Source: Motacilla alba alba (Eukaryota > Chordata > Aves > Passeriformes > Motacillidae). Taken from it: DNA of 64,000 nucleotides. Below, in pieces: positions 51,701 through 64,000 of this stretch (the first letter of the stretch is position 1; each line of letters begins with the position of its first letter). The stretch is taken from assembly GCF_015832195.1 (NCBI RefSeq), contig NC_052028.1:12567501-12631500 (forward strand), read 5' to 3'. The notes beneath the pieces are model-generated. The model saw nothing but the letters and a program-made list of their open reading frames with translations, searched no databases and was not told the origin of the DNA. Made by a program: the position numbers and the translations under genes.

Positions 51701-54700
51701 GAAATTGGAAGAGATTTCACTGAAAACCTTCCCTTTCCCTTTTCCCTCATTTGCGACACGTCTCATAGGGCTGAGTAACTGAAAGAATGGTAATGGCAGG
51801 GCTTCACCAGTGCTTTATTGGTCTGAGCAGGCAGAACTGCAGATTCCATGAGCTGCTGGTGGCAGAGAGGGCAAAACCAGCAGCAGATCCTGCAATGAGC
51901 TCTGTTGCTAAGGAGAGCCCTGAGCAAGGCAGGAGAGAGAAGTCTCCAAAACATGCACAGATATTCAGTGTTCCTCTATCTGCACAGAGCTTCTATGCTT
52001 GGCCTCTGCAGACAAAGGGGATTTGTAGGGTAGAAATTTAAGCACCTTCTTGGATCCAGGTACCTGTATGATCTGGGCTTTTGTAGCCCTCCTGGATTTT
52101 GTGTAAATTCTTCCAGTCCAATTACTATGAAATATCCAAGAAAAATGCATGTATGAAAAGTCTGAAAATAGTCAAACCTAGTTTACTATTGACTGCCCCA
52201 AGGACCATTCCATACTGGACCTACCAACCACTTTTTGCATTCTTTTTCCTGTCCATGCTGGTTTTTTCAGGAAAAAGTGGTGTGCGTGTGGGAGTCAGAG
52301 CTGAAGGAGGACCTTGCAAAGGAATTGGAGGGCAGGTGATGGGGAAGAAAAAACATCCCCTGCACATCAGGGCTGGGAGCTTTCCATGAGGCTGCAGGGC
52401 TGCCTGTGGGCACTGGGGCTGCATCTGAACCAGAGAATTCTTTTCAGTCTGTGGTTGACAGGGCTGCCAAGCACTGTTCCTGACCTCCCAGCAGGTATCC
52501 CAGGAGAGACCAATTTGCAGCACAGCAGAGACCTGAGCCTGCCTTTGCTGTGACACCATTTCCTCAAAATCCCCCCTCCCCAGCCTGGCACAGGCACTTC
52601 CAGGAACAACCTCTCCACCTTCCCCACGCACAACCACAAAGCCCATTTTGCTTGAGGATCCCTGGAATTGGATGGGAGCATCCAACCCCACTTCACATTT
52701 CTGCTAATGAAGTTGCTGAGAGTAATTAAACTCAGCAGTTTGGAGTTCTGGAGCAATATCAGTTCTGATATTTGGAATAAGCCATGCTGGGGGTAACTGT
52801 GCCACTCAGCTCTCTCCCTGCCTCTCCCCACCTGCTCTGGCCTGTGCAGAGCTCCCCTGGCAGGGTAAGGGCAGCTTTGTGGCTGTCCTCTCATCCCAAA
52901 CAGAGCCTGTGCATGACCTTGGTCTCAGTGCACACTCCGGTCCCCAGGGATGCTGAAATGAGCTGTGAAATTCAGCCTCAGCCCTGGTGGGCACTGGTGA
53001 AGCAGTGGTGGCCTTCAGGAGGTGCTTTCAAGCCTGTAGGTCTGTGCCCTTCAATGCATCCATGATGGATGTCCACAGGTAAAGGGCGCAGGAGCAAACT
53101 GTCCCAGCACATGGAGGCAGGGCTAGTTCAGAGCCATTTCATGGTGGGGATGTGGCTCTGCCCTGCTCAACTGGCCCTCTGTAATGGCCCAGCCAGGGCA
53201 CAGCACTGGGAGCAAGCTGAAACAGCACATCAGAGTCTCTGCTGGCCCCCTGCTGCACCATCCCACTCCCCACGGGCTGCAGTGACCTGTGTTGTGCCAG
53301 CTTGTGCATTTTGCCTTTCTTCCCAGCTCCAAGAAGGTTTATTTTGAGGTTGGAAACCTCAAAGGCTTTCCTCTGCTGCCCTGCTGCCAGCAGTGCTCCC
53401 TTGCTCATCATCTGGCATACTCTGCCTGCTGTTACCTCCATTGTAAAATCATGGAAGTGGTTATGCAATGTAAAATCATTCTGGGTGAGTTTTGATCACA
53501 TTTACACCTCTGTGAATCAGAAGTGGGTTTTTGCTTGTGATTTCTGTTGCTAGTCTTGCAAAAGGGTGGATGATTTGGAGCTCCCCTGAGTTTTAAGGAG
53601 AAAAGCTTGGGGGTTTGTGTTACAGTAAGAGAAAAAATACTGAAAAATGAAAGAGAATTATGAAGAGAGCACTTTTCCCCACAAAGGCTCCTGCTTGGGA
53701 TCTCATCCTTCAGGTGTGATCTCTTGCGTTCCTCATTCCACATTCTGGCTCAGGTCAGTAACAAGTGATGCCAGATGCACTGAATCACAGAAAGGAAGGT
53801 GCTGATTTCTCTTTTCTCCCTAATTTCTTTCAGAAACCATTTTTTTATTTCTTCAGAATCTTGATAAAGGAACACGGTAAAGAATTTTTTTCACATTCTT
53901 TTTTTTTTCTACATATGTTTATCCAAATCAGGCTGGATACTTTAGAAAATCAGAGAACCTGATTGGAGAACACAGGCCCAGTAATTTAGGAAATCCTTCA
54001 GGTCAGTCCAGCTTGTCAGGGTATTCAGCATGGTTCAGCAGCAGTGGTTTTGTGTCTGACATTTCAACAAAGACAGGGACCTCTTGGGGAGGGCCTGGGA
54101 GAGACTAGGTGTGTCCCAAGCCCTGGAGCACGTGGCAGGGAAGAGAAAGGGAATGGTCTGGGGTTTAGTCTGGAGCATGGAGATGTACCTGTCATTTTCA
54201 AATCTTTCTGCCAGCAATGCTTGCAGTGAGCCAGGTCCATGGGTGGCTGGTGAACCTCCCAAGGCCCCTCTGGCCCAAATCTCAATGTTTTTGTGAATAT
54301 GCAGTAGTGATGTTTCATGCCACACCAGCAGAAATATTCCTGATTTTTTGCTCTGGGAGAAAAGAGACTTGACTTGTTCAGGTCTGCATTACCAAGAGAT
54401 CTCTTAGGCAAAGTGATTTTCTTTGTGGGGCCATATTACTGCCCAGTGATTATATAAAAAAAAAAAAACACGTTTTCTTTCCAAGACAGCAAGTAATGGC
54501 CCTCAAAGTGCTGTGCAGCCACAGAACCCCTACAAGCTCTCACAGTCCTTCTGAGATCCTTGGTTTATTTCTCTGTTGTCCCCCAGACTCACTTCATATT
54601 TACAGCATTTAATAAGTAACTCCTAATAGCCTTGATAAAGCACTTTTTCCTGCACATGGGCAAATTGAGGGGTTTTTTTTGTTAGCCTGTGTGGATTATC

Positions 54701-57700
54701 CTCTCTCCAGAGTCAGTGGAAAAAGTGTGCTTCAATGCACAATATATCCCATGTTTTCAAATTCATGGAGGGTTTTTCTTGACATGCTAGGTTGCATTTC
54801 TTTAGGCTGGGTGCTGTCAAAACCTGAAATCTGCCGGCCCTTACATCTTGTTTGGGAAAAAAAGAAAAGAAAAAATCAGAGAGAATTCACCCAGCTGGTG
54901 AACAGAGGGATCACAACCTGTACACCTCACTGTGCATCCAGATGTGCTGTGGCTGGCTCTCAGCAGGCAAACGTGCTGACCTCACACCTCAGGCTGGGTG
55001 AGATGCTGAAAGCCAGCAGCAGTTTGCTGCTGAGCCAGGATTCAGGCAATGGGATGAGTTCATAGGGATATGGAGATAGCTGAGGAGCCTTTTGTAGCTG
55101 CAGCAGCTGTTCTCTACCACCTGGAACTGCTGTCTGAAAGCCTCCAGTTAAAAGGTATCAGGTTCCCAAAACCATAAGCTTGTTTTACAAGTCATGCATT
55201 TTTAATACAATGTTGAATCTGAAGCTTGTTTTTATTAATCTCCCCCTTTTTAGTACTGATAATTCATATTTTAGATTTTTTTTTACCCTTCTGAAGCTGT
55301 AAGTCAGTACCTTACTGAAAAAGAGATATATGACTCAGTCCAGTTACTCCAGGAGTGGGGAATTTTTAGAGCTTAGTCACCCTTGCAAGCCCTGTGCTGA
55401 GACTACAAGAGCCAGAAGGTCTGTCCACATCCCTGATTCAGAGATGGAGCCCCATGTGTTGCTTTCCAGTGAGAAAAGTCCCTGGGTGCCACTGCAGGTG
55501 CTTTATGGAAAGCTCTGCCTCAGTCCCTACTGCTGTGAATTTGGGCCAGCCCTTATGGCAGAGATGGAGGGGCTAAATCACTGGAGACATTCTGTTTCTG
55601 TCTAAATGATTTTATGGCCATTACAAGGTCTCCTGCAGTTGCTGTAACACCACTTTAGGAACAAATCCTCTTAGAGGGAAGCTGGCGGATGCTGAATCAT
55701 GGAAAGGAAGTGGCAGCCTGTGAGATCCCAAACACCACAATCTGGGATCTCCATCTTGAAGGGAGCTGCAAAATTACTGTTCTCACACAGGGGATGCAAT
55801 ATCCCATCAGTTCAATCTGAATTTCTCTCTTGCTGCCAAGACATTCTCCCTTTAATTAATATTTCATCCTGTTGATGCAACTTGTCCACTTATTTTCCCA
55901 GTTGTTTGCAGTGCAGATTTCCCAAATTGTTTCCTCAGGGCACTTGCAAAATCAGGATCTCACATCTGAGGAGTTCCTTGCAGCTCAATTATTGAAATTT
56001 CTGGCTGAAAAATGTATGCACTTTTAATTAAAAAAAAAAAAATACCCAGCAAAACCTGCCTGGAGATAGTTTGAAAGAAAGAGGAATTTTTCATTAAAAA
56101 ATGAAGGAAAAAAGGTCCCAAACCTGGAGTAGATTAATAGTTACAGCACTCATGTCCAGAAACTATTTGAGACCTTTCCTGAGTGATGGATAATGGGGAA
56201 GTGCCTGGGATTGAGCCTTGTCACCCTATGAAAACCCCAGAAGCTGAAACCACCTGAGATATGAGTTGCTGGAGTGAGTTCCAACAGAGAGCCCAGCATC
56301 CCCCTTCTCAGCCCTGGGGCAGGCTGTGTTTGAGAAGGGATCATTCCTTGGGCAGACCAGCAGAAGGACGTGGTATTGCCTCTGTTTGCTCTGCCTTAAG
56401 CTGGAGCCTGCACCAGTATTGCTTCAGATCCTGCAGTTTACATAAAATTAATCCTGAAATTAATTAATCTCCTGAAGTGGAGAACTCTGGTAGCTCCCAG
56501 AGTGTGTTATTTCTGTTTTGCCTCTAACTGGTGCCAGACCAGAGGTTTCTCCCAGGTTGTTCTGCAGCCTGGAAAAGACAAGCCTGCACATCTGTGTTTT
56601 GCAGCACTGCTGGGAGGAATTCCTCATCCTTGGTGTTTGCCAAGGGGAGAATAAATCCACCAGTGCCTGCACAGGAATCCCAACACCAAGAGAACACAAT
56701 GCACCTCAGGGACACAAGGTTTTGGCAGAAGGGATCTCTGTGGAAGTGTTGCTGTGAAACCTGGGCCAGCTGCAGTCTGTGCCTTGCGTGTGTTGAGCTC
56801 TGCTCACCCCCTGTGCCACCAGGCAGCCCCCCAGAGCATGAGCCATTCCAGCAGTGATTCAAGTGCTTTTTCTTATGTTCTGTCCTTCTTTAAAGCTCTG
56901 GGTGCAGCCGCAGGAGCAGGCTGAAGGTATCTGTGAGCACTACGGGAGCTGTGGTGTGTCCCTAGCCTGGGCTCTGTGCACTCCCAGGGGTGGAGAGGGG
57001 CTGGCTGCAGGTGTGGGATCCCAGGTCTGGGGCAGCCACAGACAGCAGGACCCTCCTGGGGCAGACACAGTCCCTGTGGACAGAGGGCTGTGGGATTTGG
57101 TGGGATACAGGTAGAGGATGCCCTGTGCAGAACTCCCTCAGTTCCATCTGTGCTTTGCAGAGCAGCCTCCTGGCCAAGCCAGGGGGGTGTGAGCATGAGG
57201 CAGGTGCCTGCACATGCCAGATAGCTTCACACAACAGCCTGGCAGTGCCTCCCACCCTCCCAGCTGTCATGCAAGAGGCTGGCAGGGCCCAGCTCAGTCC
57301 CTGTGACCCAGCTTGTGCCCTCAATTCTGTCCTTACTGCCACCTTTATCCTGAATGGACCTGTTGGCCTCTCTAGGGTGGCTGGTGGGACCAGGTTTACA
57401 CAGCAGAACTGGGGCTTGCAGGAGGTGAACCTCAGCTGTTTGAACCAAGGAGATTTCTTCCCACCACACTGTATTTTTGTCCCTGGGGAGGAAAACAGTC
57501 CAGGGGAAATTGTGGCACTGCTAATTGGCAGGGAGGACAGAGTGAGAACCACTCTGTGACCGAGTGGCTCCAGATGTGACAGCAGCTGTGCCCAGGGATA
57601 TCAGAGCACCACGATGGGGGCACGCAATCACAATGTGGAGGTGCCATCCTGCTCTGGGAGCAGGCACTCTGCAAGGTGCTCCATGGTGGGCCTGGCTCAG

Positions 57701-58396
57701 AGGCAAGAAATTCTCCTGGACTGAGCAAGGAACTTCCCAGATGGAATATTGTCCAATGTTTACTTTTGGTTTGCTGGGAGGCTGGAAAAGGAGGTAATGG
57801 AGGTAAAGAGAGAAGCCCTTCTGCCACTGGCTGCTTGGAAGCAGGGTAGGTATTTTGTGTGTTTTTAGGAATAAAATGTGTTGCAGAAGAACAGTTCATG
57901 TGTTTGAATATAAGAATGTTCTAGGTGGGAGAGGGGCACAGCATGAACCCCAGTCCTCCTTGTGTTGTCTCTGCTAAAGATCAGAGAAAACAAGGTATGA
58001 AAAGGGGAAGAAAAATTATGAGATGGAAATTGAGGTTGGAGGGGTTGAGGGAGAGCTTCGATTAGCAGGTCCTTTCCTGATGGATTTGTTTTTAAGGAGA
58101 ATCACACAGGGCAGACCATGCCCAGAGAAGGTGCAAAGGAGATGCTGTCTGCTGTCCCTGAATTTTCTCTCAGGAAAATCACAGGAACAGCTCTGGATTT
58201 TGCAGCATGAGATGCAGGATTTTGTACACAGGGAAAATTGTGGCTGATCACAATTTGTAGGGAAGCCCTCATGTTTTTGCTTCTCTGCCAGCCTCTCCCT
58301 TGAAATGTAAATAAATAGGGTTGGAGACACACATAATGAGGCCCAAGGGTAAAGGACTAAAAATCCAACATCATGTTTTCTTTGGCTGAATTTCTG
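48762..58396 (+). other. GRIA1: GRIA1 intron 2, noncoding
   Basis: No exon was recognised. Contents include a 160-codon open frame at 49159-49641 without known homology and A-runs near 54457-54468 and 56030-56041. There is a GC-rich patch at about 56750-57700 where both strands hold long open frames (up to 196 codons). That patch is poor in CpG compared with the GRIA1 promoter, so it is unlikely to be a promoter. Confidence 0.55.
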
Positions 58397-58440
58397 AAAA
58401 AAAAAAAAAAGGAAAAAACAACAACAACAACAACAAAAAC
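58397..58440. repeat. A-run followed by (CAA)n microsatellite
   Basis: There are 14 A residues (58397-58410), then GG, an A-run and about six CAA units ending in AAAAC. It looks like the decayed tail of a retroposed sequence or a slippage-grown tract. No element body was recognised to its left. Confidence 0.85.
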
Positions 58441-60163
58441 TGGATGAGGAATGTTATAAAAAGAAATCCAACCAGTTCAGCACACAGGAAAGCTCAGAAC
58501 TGCTGTAGGGAAGCTGTGGTGTGCAAACTAATGAGTAAACAAACACAAAGAGTGGTGCACACTGCCTACAAAAGCCTCCTTCCACCCCAGATTTGAAGGC
58601 AGATTGTTACCCACACCTGGGCAGAGCCAGCTTGGAAACTTTGTGATGCAAACTGCAGTGAACTTCATCCTTAGAGCACAGAGAATTTCACAGCCCTTGC
58701 ACAGCCTTCCCAAGCCTCATTTCTTCCCAACATTCAGCAGACAGCTCAGCAGCACTGGCTAAAACAGGCACTGCATTTTGGAATAGATTACACCTACCCA
58801 GGGAGGAGGGCAGGGTGCAAAAGCTGTTTTCTAGGGAGAGGGTCCCTAAGAGAGAAACCAGCAGCGTGATCCTGTCCTGATGTCCCGGTATCTGAGGAGG
58901 CACCTGGTGGCACACGCTGGGAGCCGAGTGGATGTGTCCCTCTGCAGGTGTGTGAGTGCTGAGCAGCAGGTCTGCACTCACAACGGGGAGCTGGAATTGA
59001 CTGCTTGGGAAAAGGATCAAAGGGAAACCTTGTTACCTCGTGTTTCTTCACAAAGAGCGCTCCTGCAGGCTCACACCCCTTCTCTCCAGAGCATTGCTTT
59101 TGATGTTGCAATCTGCATGGTGTCAATAGCAGCGCAGATGGGCTTTCCTGCTAGTCGGGCTTGCCAGTGAACAAGGTGAGTTTCAAGGTGTGTTTCAAGG
59201 TCTCTAACAAAGGCCATCCCCTCCCTGTCTGGATTTCTGTAGGGAATCTTGCTCCCAGGACTCCTGCAGTGCCCTCCCAGCTCCCCGGTCAGACAAACGC
59301 AAACCAACAGAGTTTTGATTTCCAGCACTGTTGCAGTGCAGTTTGCTCCACCTCAGCACCAGTGCCCTGCCTGGGGGGCAGGCAGGGAAGCACTTCTGTG
59401 CTCCATGGCAAAGGCAGCTGCAGCTCTGCTGTGCCCCCCTCCTGCCTGTGACACTGCTCGGGGAATGCTGCCTGCCAGCGCTCCGTTAGAGATGGCTGCT
59501 GGCCACGGAGCAGCCCACACCGAGCAAAGCATTGTTGCAAATCAGTGTGGCAGCACAGAAACCCCTCTTGTTAGGAAGAAAAGAAATGTGAAGCAATCCT
59601 TGTTTGACAAAAGGGAAACCTGCAGAAGCTATTTGCACATTTCGGGGGGGCGTGTGCGGCTCTAACCTGGCACAGAGGGGCTGTGCTCACAGCAAAGGCA
59701 GCACACAGGGAAGATCATGCCTTTGAATGTGTCACCCACTGATCCCAAGTGCCCGTTCCCAATTTGTTCAGCTTGATCAACAAAACACCTGAGCATCTAT
59801 TCAATTTTTACTTGGCTCAGGGGGAGCAGTGTCGCTGCTGCTGGCTCCAGCCCTCGCCAGGGGAGCACGGGGGCACGCTGGGAGCAAGCCAGTAGGCAGA
59901 GGGGGAATTCTGAGTGCCCCCAAATGTGCAGAGCATGTCCTGGGGTGCCTGTGCTGCCCCACACACCTGGCCATGCTGTCCTCCCACAGCTACTGCACGC
60001 AAAGGTGCTGCATACCCAGGTAGTGACCTCTCAATCCTCACTCATGTTTCACATGAAGCACATATTTTGCTGCCTTGCTGTTCAGAGTTATATTGTGTCT
60101 GTATGTGTGTGTGGGCAGCGGGCTGAATGGCAGTGCTTTCATGTGGATAATTGCCCTGCCTTC
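58441..60163 (+). other. GRIA1: GRIA1 intron 2, noncoding
   Basis: No gene was recognised. A short near-direct repetition (GTTTCAAGGT twice) occurs around 59180-59201. GC-richer sequence near 58900-59000 and 59250-59900 holds overlapping chance open frames. Confidence 0.55.
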
Positions 60164-60233
60164 CTTTTGGTTTTGTTTTTTGGTTTTTTGGGGCTTTTGT
60201 TTCATTGGTTTTGTTTTTTTTGGTTTTTTTTTT
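60164..60233 (+). repeat. T/G-rich low-complexity tract
   Basis: The tract is TTTTG and TTTTTTGG words over about 70 bases, ending in a T-run. Its complement (CCAAAAAA words) underlies part of a long lysine/proline-rich minus-strand frame, which is therefore an artefact. Confidence 0.8.
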
Positions 60234-61886
60234 AGAATCATTTGAAAATATTTGAAAATAAAAAAAGAAAATCCAGACAGAGGCGGTTGCTCAGGAGAGA
60301 CTTTCAAGTCAGAGGTGTGGGTGTGGGTCCACAGACTTCCTATGGGTGCCCTCCCCAGCACCAGAGTCCAGCAGCCACCCAGGAGCAAAGCCTGCACTGC
60401 TGCTGGGGGTGTCTTCAACTCACTGAGTTCCAGTTTCACACCAAAAATGGGCAGGCAGTCTTTGGAGCCTAAAAGAGCACTAAAAGGTGTCTCAGCCCTT
60501 TGCACAGAAACAGAGTACTTAGCTGAAGTTTGGGAATTAATTTTGCCATTGAAACTACAGAGGCTGAGTGTGTCTGCAGGACATCCCTCAGGGCATCTTC
60601 TGCCCATGCAAAGTTCAAGGTTATTAAACACAGTCCTGTGTGGTGCTGCTGGGGTGACAAGTACTCATGAGCAGCAAAACTGACACTGAACTCATAGCTG
60701 AGGAAAGCAGATGTGATTTCTTGTGTAGCCTTCTGGATCTTTTTAATAGAGCACTATAAACAAGGCTATTAATTATAAAAACAAGGAAAGTAACACCAGG
60801 TATTTTCCCTGGTGTTTCACAGCTTGCTGAGCTAGAACAAATCCTCCATGCCAGCAGCCTCCGGTGGATTTGAACATGAGCTGAGAAGCCAGGAACACCT
60901 GGTTCTTTCATCAGCTTTGATACAGGCTCATTGTGTGACATCCAAATAGTCCCTTGAAGTTTGTTTTTGGGAGGTGCTGAGCGATTACTGCTGCTCAGCA
61001 CATCTGAAACCAGCCCAGCCTGGCCCTGTGTAAAACACAGCCTAAAGCTCCTTTGAGCTCCTGCAATGAAAGGAACACGATGAATGCAAAGTTTATTATA
61101 CATCCACTGTGCCATGTCATGTGCACTCCTAATGTAGTAAACACTGCAGATATTCCAAAGGCACAACATCTTATCTGTAGTAAACACATTCTGAAGCTCC
61201 TCACTGAATTACTCTAAGCCTCTGATGTCCCTGCATAGATTTTGGTTGAGTTTTGGCCCTTGAAGGTATTTGTAGACTCCTGCCATATTCCTCTACTGAA
61301 TATCTGCCAGATCCATCCGTTCCAGGCCCTTCTGTTACCAGCACAGCAGATGCACTCAAAGTTACGAAGCCCAGAGTAAGCAAAACTAAAGTGTTTAATC
61401 TATTATTAATCAGTCAGTTGCAGAAATGATAGGGCTCTGGGGGACCTCAGAAAGACATCAATATTTATGGCCTCGTTAGCAAATGCCACCTTTTTTTTTT
61501 TTTTTTTAAAGAGACAACAGGGTTGTGAAGGTTGTTTATGTTTCCAGTCACTCCATAAAAAGGCAATGTCATGTTTTGGGACAGGATGGTTCAGAACAAG
61601 ATATTCAATATTTATCACAAAATATTGAGATTTCCACCATGCCTCTGTTCTTCTCAGTCTTGCAGTCAAGATTTCACCTTCTCTAGAAGCAGTGGCCCAA
61701 GCTGAAATCAGAGCCCCAGTTACTCCAAGCTACCATCCAGGGAATTTTTGAAAATTAAAAGATAAAATCTCCCTAATTCTATTTGCTGAAGTAAATTATA
61801 TAAATTCCATAAAAGAGAAGCAATGAAATATGATTTCAGTTTCAAAAGAGCTCCACCCATTACTGGCTTTTTTTTTTTTAATGGAT
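60234..61886 (+). other. GRIA1: GRIA1 intron 2, noncoding
   Basis: No exon was recognised. An inverted repeat with 9-bp arms (AACACCAGG at 60792-60800, CCTGGTGTT at 60808-60816, 7-nt loop) would make a tidy hairpin. A 17-T run lies at 61491-61507. A further T-run lies just before the CR1 copy, around 61868-61879. Confidence 0.55.
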
Positions 61887-62121
61887 TAGGCTAAATTTAA
61901 ATTGGACATTAAGAAAAATTCCTTCACTGAAGGGATTGTCAAGCACTGGCACAGGCTGTCCAGGGTAGTGGCTGAGTCACTATCCCTGGAGGTATTTAAA
62001 AAACATGTAGATGTGGCACCTAGGGATATGATTTAGTGGTGGACTTGGCAGTGTTAACTCAATGTGTAGGACTCAATGATCTTAAAGCTCTTTTCCAACC
62101 TAAACAATTCTATGATTCTGT
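61887..62121 (+). mobile_element. CR1 LINE, 5'-truncated 3' end
   Basis: The sequence follows the avian CR1 3' end in order: ATTGGACATTAAGAAAAATTC, a segment with CAAGCACTGGCACAGGCTG, CTATCCCTGGAGGTATTTAA, GATGTGGCACCTAGGGATAT, and the tail TTTTCCAACC. It ends in the diagnostic octamer-type terminus ATTCTATGATTCTGT (62107-62121). CR1 copies are inserted by target-primed reverse transcription and are usually cut short at the 5' end, as here, so no reverse-transcriptase frame remains. The element lies in the same orientation as GRIA1. Divergence from the typical consensus looks moderate, so it is not a very recent insertion. The left boundary is approximate. Confidence 0.9.
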
Positions 62122-62328
62122 AAACAACTCATCCTGCAGTGCTTGTGCTACACAGCTTTTTGCAGTTCTTGCTTGAGTTTGTTGCTTGACATTTCCAGCA
62201 CCAGCCCCAGTGATGCCGATTTTAAAATTACCTTCATCCCTTGTACCCAAACTTCTTAGCTCACTTAGTCTCTACCTTCAGATACCATGAGCTGGTTTCT
62301 TTTGCACACTGTATTTTGCTTTTCTATT
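62122..62328 (+). other. GRIA1: GRIA1 intron 2, noncoding
   Basis: Between the CR1 copy and the T/G tract I see nothing recognisable. Confidence 0.5.
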
Positions 62329-62403
62329 TTGTTTTGTTGTTGTTTGTTTGGTTTTTTTTTTTTTTTTTGGTTGGTTTGGTTTGGTTTTGGTTTGGTGTTT
62401 TTT
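62329..62403 (+). repeat. (GTTT)n / (GGTTT)n low-complexity tract
   Basis: The tract holds GTTTTGTTGTTG words, then an uninterrupted T-run in its middle, then GGTTTGGTTTGG words. It resembles the tract at 60164-60233. It is likely slippage-derived or the decayed tail of a minus-strand insertion whose body is not recognisable. Confidence 0.8.
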
Positions 62404-64000
62404 AAATTACTTTTATTCTTTTCACAATTTTATTTGAATTGATATTTTTAGCCCTCTTTGCAGTTTCTGGATTTTTCCTGCAGTAGAAGAATAATTTCTC
62501 TTATCTCAAGAACACTTCAATGCCACCATCATTGAAGCAACCTCTTGGTTGAACACTATTGTTTTCATGAAAGAGATGTTGAGGAAGAGAGCACTGGAGC
62601 AGGGACACCAAAATCCAAGGGGAAGGAGAGAATAAATCAGAGAACTGGGCTGTGAAAAAAAAAAGTAGAGTTAATGAATAAGGCAAAGAAAAGAGGGAAA
62701 GAGAGGACATTTCAAAGGACAGAAACAGTGACCAGCCCTTAGTGACTGCAGAGTTGCCTTCAGGTCATTGATCTCATCACTTATCCCTTCTCACCCTTGC
62801 ACTTCCCTTGCTGTCTCTTGATCCAGTCACTGATTTCCCTTCTTTCATACCAGGTACAGATTTTGTAAATAGGAAAATGAGATGTCCTGCACATCAATTC
62901 ACCTTCTAATAAGTGTGCAGAGAAGCCCACTCAGGCTGAGTCCAAAGCCATTATGGACCAAAGGAGGATCTATCCCCATGCAATTTATGGCATCTCCAAA
63001 TTATTTTACAGGAACTGGCAGCTTCTCAAGTGCCTTAATCCCTCTAGCAGGAGCTTGAAAATTTGTTCTCCTCATACATGAGAGGCCTGTCATCACTGGG
63101 GCAGGAGACCGGTTCATGGCGCTCCTTGTGTGCTAGGAAAGAAGACAGATTTCACTTCTCTGGTTTAAAAGTACTCAGGGCTTCCCTTGGTTTTCCTCCA
63201 TCCTTTGACTTGACGTCTTAGATTTGACTCTTTGACTTTGTCCTGGGGTTTTGTGGCCAATGCCAGTGCACCACTTCTCCCTCAACATTGTTGTTTTTTC
63301 CCCATTGTGGCACCCCAGACCATTGCAGATAATCACAGCTTTCTGTCTAAAGGTGGTTGAAAATTTTTTCATTTGACACAGGTCTTTGCCATAAAAGATT
63401 TTTTCTCCCTTTAAGGAAATAGTGGTTTCAATAGATGTTTACTATCTTTTTGCAAATCTAAAATAAAAGGTAAACGTGGAGATTTTCAATGTATGCTCAC
63501 ACTTTTTTTGCCAGTTTGCCACTTACCTCCCACCTACCAGTTGGAAAACAGAAAAAAAAAACCCCAGCATGTGATGCCAATCTCCACCTATTTTCATATT
63601 TCTCTGTTTTCACATTGTCTCTCTGCATAGCAAAAAGTAGTAAAGAAATACAACTATTTTTATCAGTTCCTCTGACCAAAAGGAAACTTAAGGCTAGTTG
63701 AAACAGCACAAAAATAAATATTCTTGTTCCATTTTGATATTTATAGAAGGAAAAAACACCCAAAAACAATTGCTGCTTTTTTGGGGGTGTAACTTTTAAA
63801 GAAGAGACATTGGTAGCTCTATTTTCCAGATTTCCCTTTTAGTTCTCTTCTGAGTGTTATAGCTACAATAAGGAGAGCAATTCATACATATAGGTGAACT
63901 CCTGTCTGAATGGAGGAGGGCATCTTCCCACCTTCACCCCCTCCTTTCCCCTTTGCTCTGTTGGTTTCTGGGAGACTCACTGAAGCTGCTCCTTGAAGCT
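62404..64000 (+). other. GRIA1: GRIA1 intron 2, continues past the window edge
   Basis: No exon was recognised up to the last base. A purine-rich stretch lies at about 62655-62710. No frame shows the GluA1 exon 3 signature (C-S-Q-F-S-K-G-V-Y-A-I-F). Confidence 0.6.

Noticed and set aside
56962..57559. Long open frames on both strands (196 and 189 codons)
   Set aside because: Both strands are open across the same GC-rich patch, which is typical of chance. Neither product resembles a known family, and CpG density does not suggest a promoter.
60038..60631. 197-codon minus-strand open frame
   Set aside because: Part of it is the complement of the T/G low-complexity tract at 60164-60233, giving lysine/proline repeats. 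It has no domain.

Overview
The window is vertebrate nuclear DNA, most likely from a bird. Three things point there: split exons with GT/AG junctions, long stretches without genes, and a CR1 LINE 3' end (about 61887-62121) of the kind that dominates bird and other sauropsid genomes. No bacterial, phage or plasmid features are present. The species cannot be named from the sequence alone.

The only gene I can support is the 5' end of GRIA1, which encodes the AMPA glutamate receptor subunit GluA1, on the + strand. A CpG-rich, TATA-less promoter region (about 24780-25330) leads into coding exon 1 (25167-25248), which encodes the signal peptide and first mature residues. A short 2.1 kb intron 1 follows, then coding exon 2 (27357-27494), the start of the extracellular amino-terminal domain. 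Both introns are phase 1 with good splice sites. Intron 2 then fills the rest of the window (27495-64000, at least 36.5 kb). The next expected exon was not found, so it must lie beyond the right edge. The 24.8 kb to the left is intergenic or upstream regulatory DNA with no recognisable exon.

The remaining content is noncoding. There is one clear CR1 copy and one weaker L3/CR1-like relic. There is also a 20-bp minisatellite, several short tandem duplications, microsatellites and homopolymers, strong G-quadruplex motifs, and some unusually good short palindromes.

The observations most worth following up sit at the GRIA1 5' end. Two out-of-frame upstream AUGs overlap the true start codon. Intron 1 also carries an inverted (GT)n/(CA)n pair that can form a 17-bp perfect RNA stem, with the same internal interruption in both arms. 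I saw no novel multi-gene system. The open reading frames outside GRIA1 look like chance frames in GC-rich or low-complexity DNA.
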